This document shows positions 1-10,100 of a stretch of 64,000 bases of DNA, piece after piece. The position numbers were made by a program, and so were the translations under genes. This stretch comes from Symbiodinium natans (lineage: Eukaryota > Sar > Dinophyceae > Suessiales > Symbiodiniaceae). Every line of letters begins with the position of its first letter. Positions within the stretch are counted from its first letter, which is position 1. The notes under the pieces were generated by a model, which worked only from the letters and a program-made list of their open reading frames with translations, was not told the DNA's origin and did no database searches. The DNA is taken from NCBI GenBank assembly GCA_905221605.1, contig CAJNDS010001191.1:338644-402643 (forward strand), read 5' to 3'.

Positions 1-65
1 CAGGTGACCAAGAAGGACCTTCGGAAGGAAAGCGCCAGCTGAGTTAAGACCCCCAAGGTGCGGTG

Positions 66-262
66 ATGGGTTTCGGGTTTAGGTTTTAAGGGTTTTAAGG
101 TTTAGGGTTTACGGTTGAGGGTTTAGGGTTTAGGGTTTAGGGTTTAGTGTGCAGCTCTCAGGCTTGAGGTTTGGGGGCGAGGGGGAGGGGGGGGCTTAGG
201 ATTTTGTGATTTATCTGGGACACAGGGTTTAGGGTTTAGGATTGAGGATTTAGGGTTTAGAG
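66..262. repeat. Degenerate interstitial telomeric repeat
   Basis: TTTAGGG-type heptamers, perfect at about 118-147 and decayed on both sides (TTTTAAGGG, TTTACGG variants), with a second short block near 226-262. The tract is internal, so it is interstitial telomere-like DNA and not a chromosome end. Confidence 0.85.
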
Positions 263-1440
263 TGGCTGACGGTGTATACAGTTCCGACACGAGCCTGAAA
301 GCATCTAAAGACCATCGCACGCACATGCACACCCATTGGTGGAAACATCAGATGCTTCTCCCCTATGATTTGAACTGCGAAGCTGAACCCGACACCCTTG
401 AGACTTGGGTTCCCCCAGCAGTATAAGCCCACTTCTTCGCAGGGTCTCTTCCACCATTCCCCAGCTCCTGGGGGTCCGAATGACAGTTTAGGTCGGGGGA
501 TTAACGGTCAAAAGGGGGTCTCTGTAAGTCTCCGAAGTCCTGAGCCTTTGGAGGTTTTGTTTGCTGGGTTTTTTTGCTGGTGCCATCTTCCGCTTCGTGA
601 TTCTGAGCGGACCAGTCTGCGGACCTGCTGCTCAGGCGCAGGAGACTCTGCGCTTGGCCCTGGACGTCTTGGAGGTCTTGGCTCCAGCTTTTCGGGTTGA
701 AGAGTTTTGGGGGGGGCTTGGTGTATGTTAGGAGAGCGTTAGGGTATGTTCGGCATCTTTGGGTGTTGACACCTAGAGAAAGGCTTGAAAAGGCTTTTGA
801 AGACTTCAAGGAGAGATCGGGGTGTAGGTGCGAAGCACCGGCCAATTGCAGACAAATGCTGCGAGAAGCTCATTCCCAAGGCCTCCGACAGTGAAGCCCA
901 AAAAAGCCCCAAAGTGTTCCGCCATAGGAACATAGGGATTCCTGCAAGGTGCAAGTACATTAGGGGCCCTATACCAAAGAAAGGGTTCTAGATGATGGTA
1001 TTTCCGAAACCCCCGAACCGGTAATTTGCCAGGCCGCCGAAGCTTCCAGCGAGGTGTGAGAGGGCCAACGTGCCGGCCCCAAACTTAGAAACTTAGATTG
1101 GGATGTTCCCCCTTATATAGCAGTCCTGAGCAGGGATTCTAAGGGGAGGGGGGGGGGGGGGGGGTACTAAACTCCTTATTGAGGACTGGTAGTAGCGTCA
1201 GAGGGAACATCCCAACCCCTAAACCCTAAACTTCTAAAACCCCTAAACTCCTCCTTCCACCAACAAAAGGCGGGGCCGCGCCCATGGCAGCGACAAGCAA
1301 GCGAAAACTTAGAGGAGATCCAACGGGGCCACAAGCTAACGGTCCTGAACATGGTTTTCGCTTCGCCATTGACACCTTTCCTTCTCGGGGTCGCAGGTCA
1401 TCGTACTTAAGGCCGCCTTAAGGTGGAGTCCCAAGTGCAC
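263..1440. other. Intergenic stretch, no gene recognised
   Basis: Open frames of 60-114 codons exist on both strands (for example 398-700 on + and 501-845 on -), but they overlap each other and show no recognisable domain. The stretch also holds a hairpin element (1098-1215), a G run (about 1146-1163) and a short degenerate CCCTAAA patch (about 1214-1255). Confidence 0.5.
1098..1215. repeat. Hairpin element with 13-bp perfect ends and G-run loop
   Basis: TTGGGATGTTCCC at 1098-1110 is the exact reverse complement of 1203-1215. A second pair (AGTCCT near 1122, AGGACT near 1183) lies inside. The loop carries a long G run followed by GTACT. It resembles the other short hairpin elements in this window. 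Confidence 0.7.
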
Positions 1441-1450
1441 ACAGACAGAG

Positions 1451-1466
1451 GCCATTTAAGCTCAAG
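1451..1466 (+). other. Possible dinoflagellate spliced-leader relic
   Basis: GCCATTTAAGCTCAAG matches the last 16 bases of the dinoflagellate spliced leader (recalled as ending GCCATTTTGGCTCAAG) at 14 of 16 positions. It lies 36 bp before the ATG at 1503. Relics of this kind are known in dinoflagellate genomes where mature trans-spliced mRNAs were copied back into DNA. The upstream six leader bases match poorly, so chance remains possible. Confidence 0.4.
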
Positions 1467-1502
1467 AAACAGCACCACGGGACCAAGCCTTTTATCGTTG
1501 AG

Positions 1503-3453
1503 ATGGGGTGGTCGATGATGCTATCTCGCTTCTTGGCTTTCTGCGCTCTGGCGGCTGCCGAAACCTGCCTGAACGGCACGGAGTGCGAGGAGGCGAACTT
1601 GCTGAGCTATGCTGCGGAGGAGGAGTGGAAGCAAAGAAAAGCAAGGAGGCATCCAACTTGCGGCCTTGCAAGCGAAACCCTGACTCTGACTCACAGAACT
1701 CGCCCAATCTCTTTGGGTTGAAGCGCCAATTCCCAACTCTCAACGAATAGGGGCATTTGAAGGAAGGACCCCTCATGTGGCCCTGAATCATCACATTAGT
1801 CGTGATCATGCTTTTGGCGTCCCATCAATTCAAGAAGCACCCACGTCAACGTCATCAGAAGCAACAAGGTGTCGCCCTAGAAATGGGGGAGCCCCCACAT
1901 CCCCATGCTGCGCCGAGCATCACTTAGACCATCTCGGGGGAATATTTCGGAGCACCACTTTTCAAAGACCCCCCCGAGCTCTCCAGGACTTTCCTTGGGC
2001 TCGAAAGCGGAAATTTCGAGGTCATCCCCACTCCGGCTACCGATCCTGCAACTTACTGGTGCTTAAGGGAGAGTGGAAGAGTGAAACCCTATAGTAGTCC
2101 CTATATAATCCCTTTATAAGAGTCCCTATATTCACTCTTCCACTCTCCCTTAAGCACCAGTAAGGCAAGCGTGCTGAGGGGCCCAGCTTGGCCGAGGGAC
2201 CAGTGGCTTGGTCGAGCCGGAATTTGTTTTCCTTCAAAGATGGGCAATCAAAAAGAGCTTCCAACGAAAGCCCCGCGTCGACTTTCTCCCAAAGGCCCTA
2301 CACCCTGAAACCGCACGGATGATCCTACTAGGAATGTTTTAGGGGAAGGGTTGGCAGATCTTCCTACTAGGAATGTTTTAGGGGAGGGGTTGGCAGATCT
2401 TCCTTGGCGAGATCTTGCACTTTTTGTTTGCGCGCAGTCGCAGTTCCGCACGTACTAACTACAAAGACCCACTGAGCTCAGGGAAGGGATGGCTAGCGCG
2501 GACTTCCTGTCTCTTCTTGAAGATAGAGCTTTAAAGTGGAGCCCTGTAAGGTGCCTTGCACCTATTCCAAGACCTATGCCTATCCGGCCTCGGTGGTGCA
2601 ACAAGATTCCGGAGGAGTGGCGCAGATGGAGAGTCGATGCGACAATGCTGGGGAGGACTATGTGAATAATCCGTGTGATGCGGGGGGCTCAGGCTACTCC
2701 ATGGGTTTCCTCAGAGTCGATTAAACCCTAAACCCTAAACCCTAAACCCTAGAAACCGTAAACCCGAAACCTGCTTGAGAGAGCGGCGTCGCCGAGGCCA
2801 CCTGCATTATCAACTCCAACTCGCAAGGATATGACTACATCAAGTGGGATGCCATCAAGGCCTGCCCTTACCCGGCAGGCGCCACGGAACTTCCCATCGT
2901 AACGACGCAGGATCAGTGTATGCAGCTCTATGACAACTTCACTGCGCTGGGTGAGGCTGTGGATATCACTTGGAACGGCGAGGTCTACAAGACGGGAATC
3001 GGCCATGGAGCACTGATTCTTAGGGATACTTGGAAATAGTTTTTTTTAAAAAAATTATTTTGGGTACTATAATTCCGAAGAAGCCGCTAATATTGTGATT
3101 TTTGCTAGGGTTCCAAGTTCAGCGTAGGATTGGTGTGCGTGGGAACTGCCTCACCATCCGCTACAACGGCAAGAACGCCGTGATCTTTCAGGTGGACATA
3201 CGGTCGTGGTCCCTGGAAACTCGGTAGCCCAGCGGTACCCTTTTCCCTTTTTTTTGGGGGGTCAAGGTTCCCTTGTAAAGTAACCCAAAAAAGGGTGCCC
3301 TTATGATAATAGGGTTACTGGGCTGCTAAGGAAATCACACAGGCCACCTACCTCTACCTCACAGACAACGAGAATCCCGGCGGCTTTTGCTGGATCCCTG
3401 AGGTCGAGATTGTGAACTGCTTGGATATCCCGGGGATGCCCACCAGCCTGTAG
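1503..3453 (+). CDS. Multi-exon secreted Cys-containing protein, family unknown
   Basis: Exon 1 starts at ATG 1503 with a hydrophobic signal-like stretch (MGWSMMLSRFLAFCALAAAE) followed by a mature start containing CLNGTEC. Further coding blocks lie at about 2529-2705 (CKVPCTYSKTYAYPAS, CDNAGEDY, NPCDAGG), about 2781-3025 (CIINSNSQGYDYIKWDAIK, QCMQLYDNF), about 3131-3215 (NCLTIRYNGKNAVIFQVD) and 3331-3453 (ATYLYLTDNENPGGFCWIPE, ending at TAG 3453). Joining these gives one open frame with paired cysteines, as expected for a secreted domain. The last intron (3216-3330) fits GA-AG splicing and consists of a hairpin element. The first intron (about 1635-2528) holds a 33-bp inverted repeat and a 39-bp tandem duplication. 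I do not recognise the family; the exon set is convincing, the exact junctions less so. Confidence 0.6.
2053..2163. repeat. Perfect 33-bp inverted repeat (hairpin element)
   Basis: The left arm at 2053-2085 is the exact reverse complement of 2131-2163, with a 45-bp AT-rich loop. It lies in the large first intron of the secreted-protein gene. Perfect arms suggest a recent insertion of a MITE- or introner-like element. Confidence 0.85.
2323..2400. repeat. 39-bp tandem duplication
   Basis: Two copies of a 39-bp unit (starting TCCTACTAGGAATG) lie head to tail at 2323-2361 and 2362-2400, differing at one visible base. Confidence 0.85.
2722..2775. repeat. CCCTAAA tract inside an intron
   Basis: About four perfect CCCTAAA units followed by decayed ones, between two coding blocks of the secreted-protein gene. 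Together with a few flanking bases the tract appears to make up almost the whole intron. Confidence 0.75.
3216..3330 (+). repeat. Introner-like hairpin forming a whole GA-AG intron
   Basis: The coding frame is continuous if 3216-3330 is removed. The intron begins GA and ends AG. Its ends form an imperfect inverted repeat (AGCCCAGCGGTACCCT at 3226-3241 against AGGGTTACTGGGCT at 3311-3324). The pentamer GGAAA occurs at both boundaries (3215-3219 and 3330-3334), like a target-site duplication. Non-canonical donors and introner elements are known in dinoflagellates; assigning this intron to them is inference. Confidence 0.6.
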
Positions 3454-3461
3454 ATTGGAGG

Positions 3462-3596
3462 TTCATCTGGGTAGTTCTGAGTGGGGCCATAAGTGGGATA
3501 ATTGTAGTTATAAGTCATAAGTGATTATAACCGTATTTGGGCGGGGGGGGGGGGGTACTTATAATATAAGCCTATACTTAGAACTACCCATGAGCC
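3462..3596. repeat. Hairpin element after the stop codon
   Basis: TGGGTAGTTCT at 3468-3478 pairs exactly with 3580-3590, with partial pairing beyond. The loop has a G run (about 3542-3554) followed by GTACT, as in the element at 1098. It starts just after the TAG at 3453, so it may lie in the 3' untranslated region. Confidence 0.7.
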
Positions 3597-5195
3597 TTCA
3601 AGTTAGATTGCCTGAGACACGGGCTTTCTTTTGAACCGGCCTGGCCGCCTGTAAAGCTTAAGGTGTTGTCGGTTGACCCACATTGGGTCAAAACCCTTGG
3701 TGGGGATTGAGCCCGTCAGTTTGACCCAGATGCTGGATCGTGTAAGAACGCCCAAAGTGGCGATTCTGAGAGAAGATTAAGCAGTGCTGTGCCTCTGGAT
3801 GTGGAACCTTCGTGGGCTTCGGTTGAGGACCTATACAGATCAGAGTGCTTTTTTCTCAGCAGCTTGCTGGTCTCGCATCGAAGCTAATTTGAAGCTAACT
3901 GGGCTTGATGGATTGATTTAGGCTCAGGTTCTCCGTCCCATTAGGAAACTGCAGCTCCTCAATGAAAACCCTAAACCCTCAAACCTAAGCCCTACAAAAA
4001 CCCTGAACCCTAAACTAGAGGCTTAGGCCTCCGCGCCGCCTCGGCAGCCGGGGCGGCCCAATGCGGGGTGCAGCTCCCGGTACGTCCTGTGAGGTTCAGA
4101 AGGCAGGGAGGGCTTCAAAGGGGGGGTCGCAGAAGGTGGTCTTGGAGGGGTTTTCAGGGGGGGTTTCAAGGGGCCCTTACGGCGTCCGTGCCAGAAAGGT
4201 GTGTGTTGATGTTTTCGTGTTTTTTTGGCGCGGTCTCTGGGGTGGGGGAAGGGTTGGGAAGGGGGGAAGGATCTGCTTGTTCCACCGGAACCATATATGA
4301 CTCGTGTGAGACTGTACACCAAGAGCAAATCAATGATCGCTTTGTTGCCCGCACCTTGGAACCTCAAGCCGTAGACCCACACGGCGTCATCCCAACCTCA
4401 ATCCTCCAAGGCCCACAACGCACGTGAAGCCCATGTCCCCTAAACTCTAGAGCTCCGAGGCCTTCCCACGAACACAACGAGTGCGTTCCGAGAAAAAAAC
4501 TTCCAGGCCCAGTTCCGAAGTCAGTATAAATGCAATACCCGTGCAGAGCTTCGGGAACCTTCGGATCGATGAGTCTAAGAGGGTGGCTCCATCTAGCGTA
4601 TGGACGGACATGGGCGCCACCTGCGCAGTGTTTCGATTCATGTCTGAGTGTTGTTTTCAATTCCTTCTATGAGCGAATCGTGCCGCATATCTCGCTTTGG
4701 CTGACGACAGGTTGTGTGCAAGTACGGCATCTCACTGGCGGCTTTGCGACATGCCTGTCCCTCAGAGCTCGCCAGGCTGCTATATGCTGCATCCATGCAG
4801 TTCTGGATGTGAAGTGTGAAAATACCCTCCTCCCCAAAGAGCCAAAGGTCCTCAGAATCCTGCGCAGAAATCCAGAAATCACAGAAGTCGACAGGAGCGC
4901 CCAGTGCGGCTTCAGGGTGAGCTTGTGACCTGCTTGCGCTCTTTCGGTGGCAGAGGCAAGGCAACGTCCTTGCTAAGCATTCGGGGGCCAGCACATTTCA
5001 AGAGGCCGGTAAGGTTTCGAGCCGAGGCTGATGGAGGGCATGTGCGGCTTCTTGAATTTGAGGCGCGCAGTGCCGATGAACATCTCGAGGGTCTCGACAG
5101 CTATGTCCTTCGAACTCTTGTGTAGCAACCCTAATCGGAGCGCGACATAAAGGAATTCCCTAAACCCTAAACCCTAAACCCTAAACCCTAAAGAA
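3597..5195. other. Intergenic stretch with weak open frames
   Basis: No gene is recognised with confidence. Decayed telomeric repeat lies at about 3965-4020, and perfect CCCTAAA units at about 5158-5192. Frames 4530-4928 (+) and 4904-5125 (+) are the best candidates: the second ends in a protein-like stretch (VRLLEFEARSADEHLEGL) before TAG 5125. An equally long minus-strand frame (4638-4994) overlaps them, so coding status is undecided. Confidence 0.35.
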
Positions 5196-5333
5196 TTGTA
5201 GCCATGACAAGCAAAACCCTCAGGGATCCACATGGCCTCCACTGCTCGGGCTCGGTGCTGCGGGCAGACAGAGGCCCCCGGATTTTTGCCATGTTTTGCC
5301 TTCGCGTGAGAACTCACCGGCCATGCGGCATGC

Positions 5334-5496
5334 GTGTATGTATGTGTGTATATGTATATGTATATATAGATAGAGAGAGATTGGTTTACTTGTAGATGCG
5401 TAGAAATACAGTCCCATACACATACACATACAAAAGCACCTACGTACCTACCTCTGCAGGGACAGACAGGCACGCACGCACGCACGCACGCACGCA
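5334..5496. repeat. Microsatellite cluster
   Basis: A TGTA/TATA/GATA-type stretch at about 5334-5380, an ACATAC-type stretch at about 5415-5433, and (GCAC)n at about 5470-5496. Open frames here are by-products of the simple repeats. Confidence 0.8.
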
Positions 5497-6040
5497 GAAA
5501 ACTCATTCACTTCACCTCCAAAGAAACACACCTAACTGTTACCAAAGGCTTGTTACCAAAGGCTTGGGTTCTACATCCAAGTTCTCAGGGTCTTGTGTCC
5601 CAACCTTACAGACGCTTCCTTGCTTCGTTCATGCGTTCACACGCTAATGTTAATATTCATGCGTGAACTTGCAACAACATTAATGTGCTCTCGTATTCTC
5701 TTCACACTTCGAGTCACACCATAAGACCCTTGAACCATGAGCTCACATCCCCCTTAACTCTGAGACCCTAAGTCTCATATCTTGGTTCCTGAGAGCTCCT
5801 GTAAACCTAAAGAACTGAACAAGGAACCCAACACAGAAACCGTACCATTCAGCTCTCTCACTCTTGTATCTGTTCTTCACCCATCACACCTTGAGACCCT
5901 AACACACCACTTATTCTTTTACTTTCATATCTTTTCCTAATCCTTTCTATAATCTCAGAATTTGGAGGTGGCACCTTCAATTGCAGGAAAATGTCATTTT
6001 GGGACTATTAGTCTCTGTGATATCTGCATGTCTTACATCT

Positions 6041-6270
6041 CTGAACTTGTGGACAACAATTCCAAATCTGAGATCTTATTACCTGACATTAAAGACCATC
6101 CCATTATTTCCTTGTGCTTTCTTGATTACAGCTTTCAGATGCTTTTCTTAACATTACGAACCTTATCTGGTACACTTCTTTTAATATTGGGTGATCTTCA
6201 TTCGAATACACTTTTCTTTGAACCTATATTTGGAGGAGATCCTATATTCTATCATTTGGGTTCATTTCCA
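6041..6270 (+). pseudogene. cox1: Mitochondrial cox1 fragment in nuclear DNA (NUMT)
   Basis: The AT-rich block reads as an internal piece of cytochrome c oxidase subunit I. From 6041 one frame gives LNLWTTIPNLRSYYLTLK and then IPLFPCAFLITAF to 6136. A one-base loss shifts the frame, and the next gives GTLLLILGDLHSNTLFFEP and IFGGDPIFYH, ending near 6260. GGDPI(F/L)Y at the end of a hydrophobic helix pair is a signature of COX1, normally followed by QHLFWFFGHPE. Here the sequence breaks just after IFYH. Base composition is far more AT-rich than the surroundings. The frameshift, the truncation and the nuclear setting (telomeric repeats, spliceosomal introns nearby) point to a dead nuclear copy. 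The AT-rich zone extends from about 5640 to 6300, so more organellar sequence may be present upstream, but I could not align it. Confidence 0.75.
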
Positions 6271-6300
6271 TAATGATTTCTGGGTTTTTTCATAAACACA

Positions 6301-6900
6301 CATACAATCCCACATTTGTACATATATATGGTTAGATACGTGTATATGTATTTACACACCTACATGTAAATGCGCACGCCAATGCACGCTGATCTAGCTG
6401 CTCTACCTTATCTCCTCGTTAAATCTTGAGCTTGTGGCGACGACGGCCATCGTCAGTACTGGGCACTAATCAGTGTCATCTTCCTTGGGGCATCCTTTGT
6501 AGAACCCCTTGCGTGCCCTTGCATTTTCGTGTGCCTATATACAATTTCATGCATGCGTGCGTGCGTCCGCGCAGCGGTGTGGCCTGAAGACGATGGAAGG
6601 AGCGACTCTAAGCCAAAACAAATCAGCCCCTATAGTAGTAGTAGGGCGGGGACGAAGAACTCCGTGGAGTCGGCCGCAGCACCCGAAACCCCTTTTATAG
6701 AACCCTTCTGCTCCTCTTGCAAAGACCCCTTTCACCGGACCCCTTTAAAGGAACCCGATTCTGCTTCTTACAGCAGCTAGATCCGGTATTGACGACCTCG
6801 ATGCTCAGAAGCAAAACTTTTTCTTCGTGCCGTCCGCAGCTCCCGGGGCTCTGACTCTGCCCCCGGGCTGTACATCTAAGTATGTCTGTGAAAGCTTGTG
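6301..6900. other. Intergenic stretch, nothing recognised
   Basis: Moderate AT content near the cox1 fragment, then GC-richer sequence. Short frames on both strands overlap and show no domain. Confidence 0.5.
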
Positions 6901-6915
6901 ACAGAGAGCAGCCAC

Positions 6916-7173
6916 ATGGCCCTGCGCTGGCTCTTCAGCGCCGCCATCTTCTCGTACCTCCTCTCAGCTGAACGCCCGAATCTTAGCGTTGCGCCTTCCT
7001 GCGTGTGCGTACGCTCGGCCCCTCGGCCGGCTGCACCACCCTCCCAGAGGCATTGCCGACCAACTGCTGCGCGACGAAGCCGACAGCTTCCTGAATCGAC
7101 GTGCGCGGCCAAGACTTTCAGGCGACCCTTTGGGCCCGTTTTGGGCCCCCTGCGTCTCGCAATTCTTCGGTGA
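6916..7173 (+). CDS. Candidate first exon with signal peptide
   Basis: ATG 6916 begins MALRWLFSAAIFSYLLSAER, a good signal-peptide shape (Arg, hydrophobic core, small residue before the cleavage site). The frame runs on to 7173, but the Pro/Arg-rich remainder looks less protein-like, so a donor probably lies soon after the signal. Overlapping frames 6989-7273 and 7270-7539 may hold a further exon. The link to the beta-helix gene rests on position and on the need for a secretion signal. Confidence 0.35.
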   Translation: MALRWLFSAAIFSYLLSAERPNLSVAPSCVCVRSAPRPAAPPSQRHCRPTAARRSRQLPESTCAAKTFRRPFGPVLGPLRLAILR

Positions 7174-10100
7174 TCGGCCCGAGGTCACGGAGCCAGGGTG
7201 TCTGAGCAGGAGAAGCGAAGCAAAGCACCGCTTGCTGCTCGTGGAGTACAGGACTGCTCTTAAAAAGGAATGATTTATGTTACCGTGCTGTTCAAGATAC
7301 TTTTTTGTTGTGCAGCCTTGCCTGGCACTGCCCTTATAAACCCTAAGCGGTGCGCTTGCCGCTGTGCAGGAGACGCCAAATGGGACCCGAACGGATGTCA
7401 AGGCACCAGCTTAATCCTTGTGCAGAATGCATATCGGATAAAATCATCAATCCTTGAGGTTCCTCATCATTGCAAGTCACGAGGTCTCATAACAGAAAAC
7501 CTAAGCCACACGATTTCCCAAATCGCCGATTATTCTTAAGGCCCCTGGGTTCCTCTCGTCGGCATTTTCTTCGACGCTGCCGAAGAACGAGGTTTGAGAA
7601 AACGGAAACCCAGAGCTAAAGCTGGTTTCCCGGGGGCTTGAAGGTTTCATAAGGAAAACTGCTGGTGGTTTTGGCGGTATAGGGTCTCAGGTTGAAACTC
7701 CCAGTGTAGGTTGGCCTTCCAAAGTGTTCAGACGGCATCCTCAAGCTCGACGGAGTCTACGAGGCCCATGAGTGGCACGCTGTCTTGCGCCCTGTAGGGG
7801 TCCCCTTAGTGATTTCGGGTTTAAACCCTAAACCCTAAACCCTAAACCCTAAACCCTAAAGGGCATTCGGGTTTGAGCATGTCGAGTTGGCGCCGCCTGG
7901 GCTCTCGTCTCTCTGGAAAACATTTGAAAGCCCATTGCCGCAAGAGAGTGCATCGGAAAAGAAGGGGGCAACGGGACTTAAAATCGTTTCGGCCTGTCAT
8001 GTCCCCCCAGCCGGCTACGAACGCCCGGCTTGAGAAGGCGAGCTGTAGTTCGGACCTCCACCCGAAAACATGAAGCCCCGGCGACACAGCGTGTGACTCT
8101 AGGTGAAGGAGGTGGTCCTCATTGAGGAGCCTTCGTGCCAGGTCGTGGGGAGTGGGAGCCTGAGCAGAGCCTGAGAGGGGAGGAGAGGCCTCAAGTCTCA
8201 GCCGTGCTGAGCCGTGCAGGTGCCGAGCTGCTCCTCTCGGCGCCCGTGCGCTTCCAGGGCAGCGTGGTCTTCGCAGGGCAGCTAAACGTAAAGGCCGGCG
8301 AGGGCGGCAAGATAAACGGCCCCTGCATTGCCGTCAAGAGCAACTTTACGTTGCTTCCAGAAGCACGCCTCAGCCTTCAGGGCTGCGAGAATCAGGCTTT
8401 GGGGATGGCAGGATACGGAGGCTGCCTCCGGGTGGGTGGTGACGCCAAACTTCTGGGCGGCCAGTTGCTTCTCCGTGAATGCAAAGCAGAAGCTGGAGCC
8501 ACTTACGGAGGCGGCATCTATGTCGGAGGCCGGACCGGCGTTGGCTGCTTTGTCCTAGAGAGACGCCGTCTTGGAACGCTTGCGCGTGGAGGGCTCCTAG
8601 ACGCATGCTGCTGATGCCAAGCTGACCGTTTCTGTGCAGTTGTGACTGTTGCAGGCACGCTGCAAATTCGAAACGCGACTATCGATGCAGAAGCATGTCT
8701 TGCAGCAGTTGGAGGTGGGGAGTGATAGCCAACATAAAGTTGTTCGGTCTCAAACTCAAGTGGTCGGAATATGGAGGGGAGGAGGCCCAGGCCCGTTAGG
8801 GTTTCGGATTTAGTACATCGGGTTAAGATCCCGTCAGTCTGCAAGCGTCTCGATAGGCGTGATACGATCGCCTCTCCGTCTTGCATCTGTTGGCAGCGGC
8901 TTTGGATTCGGGTGTACGTATAAGGTGTGTGGAGCACGCGCAGGCGCCATCTATGCAGGGCGACACGTGAACGTCTCCGGTGGCAACGTGACCACCAAGG
9001 AGTCTACAGCTAAGGAGAACGGAGGCAGGGCGGGAGGGCGGGGGTGGGGGGGTGGGGGGTGGGGGGGGTGGACCGCTTTCTTGGTCCTGGAACATGGGAC
9101 AAGGGAACCCCCCCCCCCCCCCAGAAAAAAAAAACAGTGGCAGACAGAGCGCGCAGGTCTGGGCGGAGGGTTCTTCGAGGCAAAGACTGAGAGACTTGGG
9201 GGTGCAGATACAGCCCTTGACGTAACGCAGCAAGTCATAACGCGTCACAACCCATGCTTAGGTACCCAGTCTTGCTGAAATATTACAGTAGACAGAGCAG
9301 TAAATGCTACTTCCCGTTTATATGTCAGTCTGTAAAGACAAACCCCCTGGATCAAACTCTCTGCGGCCAGCAAAAACGGGAGGAAGACGGAAAATCCGTA
9401 AATGATGGTACGAATGACGGAAATTTTCGGAATATGCAAGACAAAACATCTGGAAATGATGGGATATGAAGGACTGAAAAACCCGGAAATAAGGAATATG
9501 AATGACGCAATTTTCCCAAAAGCACATTCTGTCGGGTTTCAGTCTCTAAAGAAAGGAAGCAACAAATCCGGAAATGATGGAATACGAAACAAATCGGAGA
9601 GAAGGCGGACTACCCCAGGACTAATGCAGGAAAGGCCGGACACGAATCGAGGATGTGACGGGAACATCTGTCCGAACAAGAAAGACGGAACTATCCGGAA
9701 ATGAAGGAATACGAAACGAATCGAGAAGAAGACAGAACAAGCCGCAAATGTCCGAGAATGAAACTCGGAAACATCCAGAAATAATAGAACATGATGCGAA
9801 TCGGGAAGAAGACGGGCAATCCCGAAATGGCCGAACATGAACACAAAAATGTCCGGAAATAATTGTGTAGCCGGAAGAAGGTGAAAACCCAAACAAGAAA
9901 GACGAACATATCCAGAAATGGTGGCTTGTCAAGCGAATCGGCCAGAAGACGCCAACATTCCTAGGTGTCCGAATATGAAAGACGGAACATCCGGAAACGT
10001 CCGAACATGAAAGCGGTCAGATTCGGTACAAGCGGGGTTGAAAACCCAATCTTAGGACCGTTGCTGCGTTAAGGAGTTAGGCCCTGCCGGGCGCTGTCGT

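Noticed and set aside
4023-4427. Overlapping 119-codon frames on both strands
   Set aside because: Both are low-complexity (Gly/Arg-rich and Pro-rich) from G-rich sequence. Neither shows a domain, and they exclude each other.
9539-9932. Phe/Leu-rich minus-strand frames that look like membrane proteins
   Set aside because: They are the complement of a purine-rich degenerate repeat; the hydrophobic look follows from pyrimidine-rich codons.
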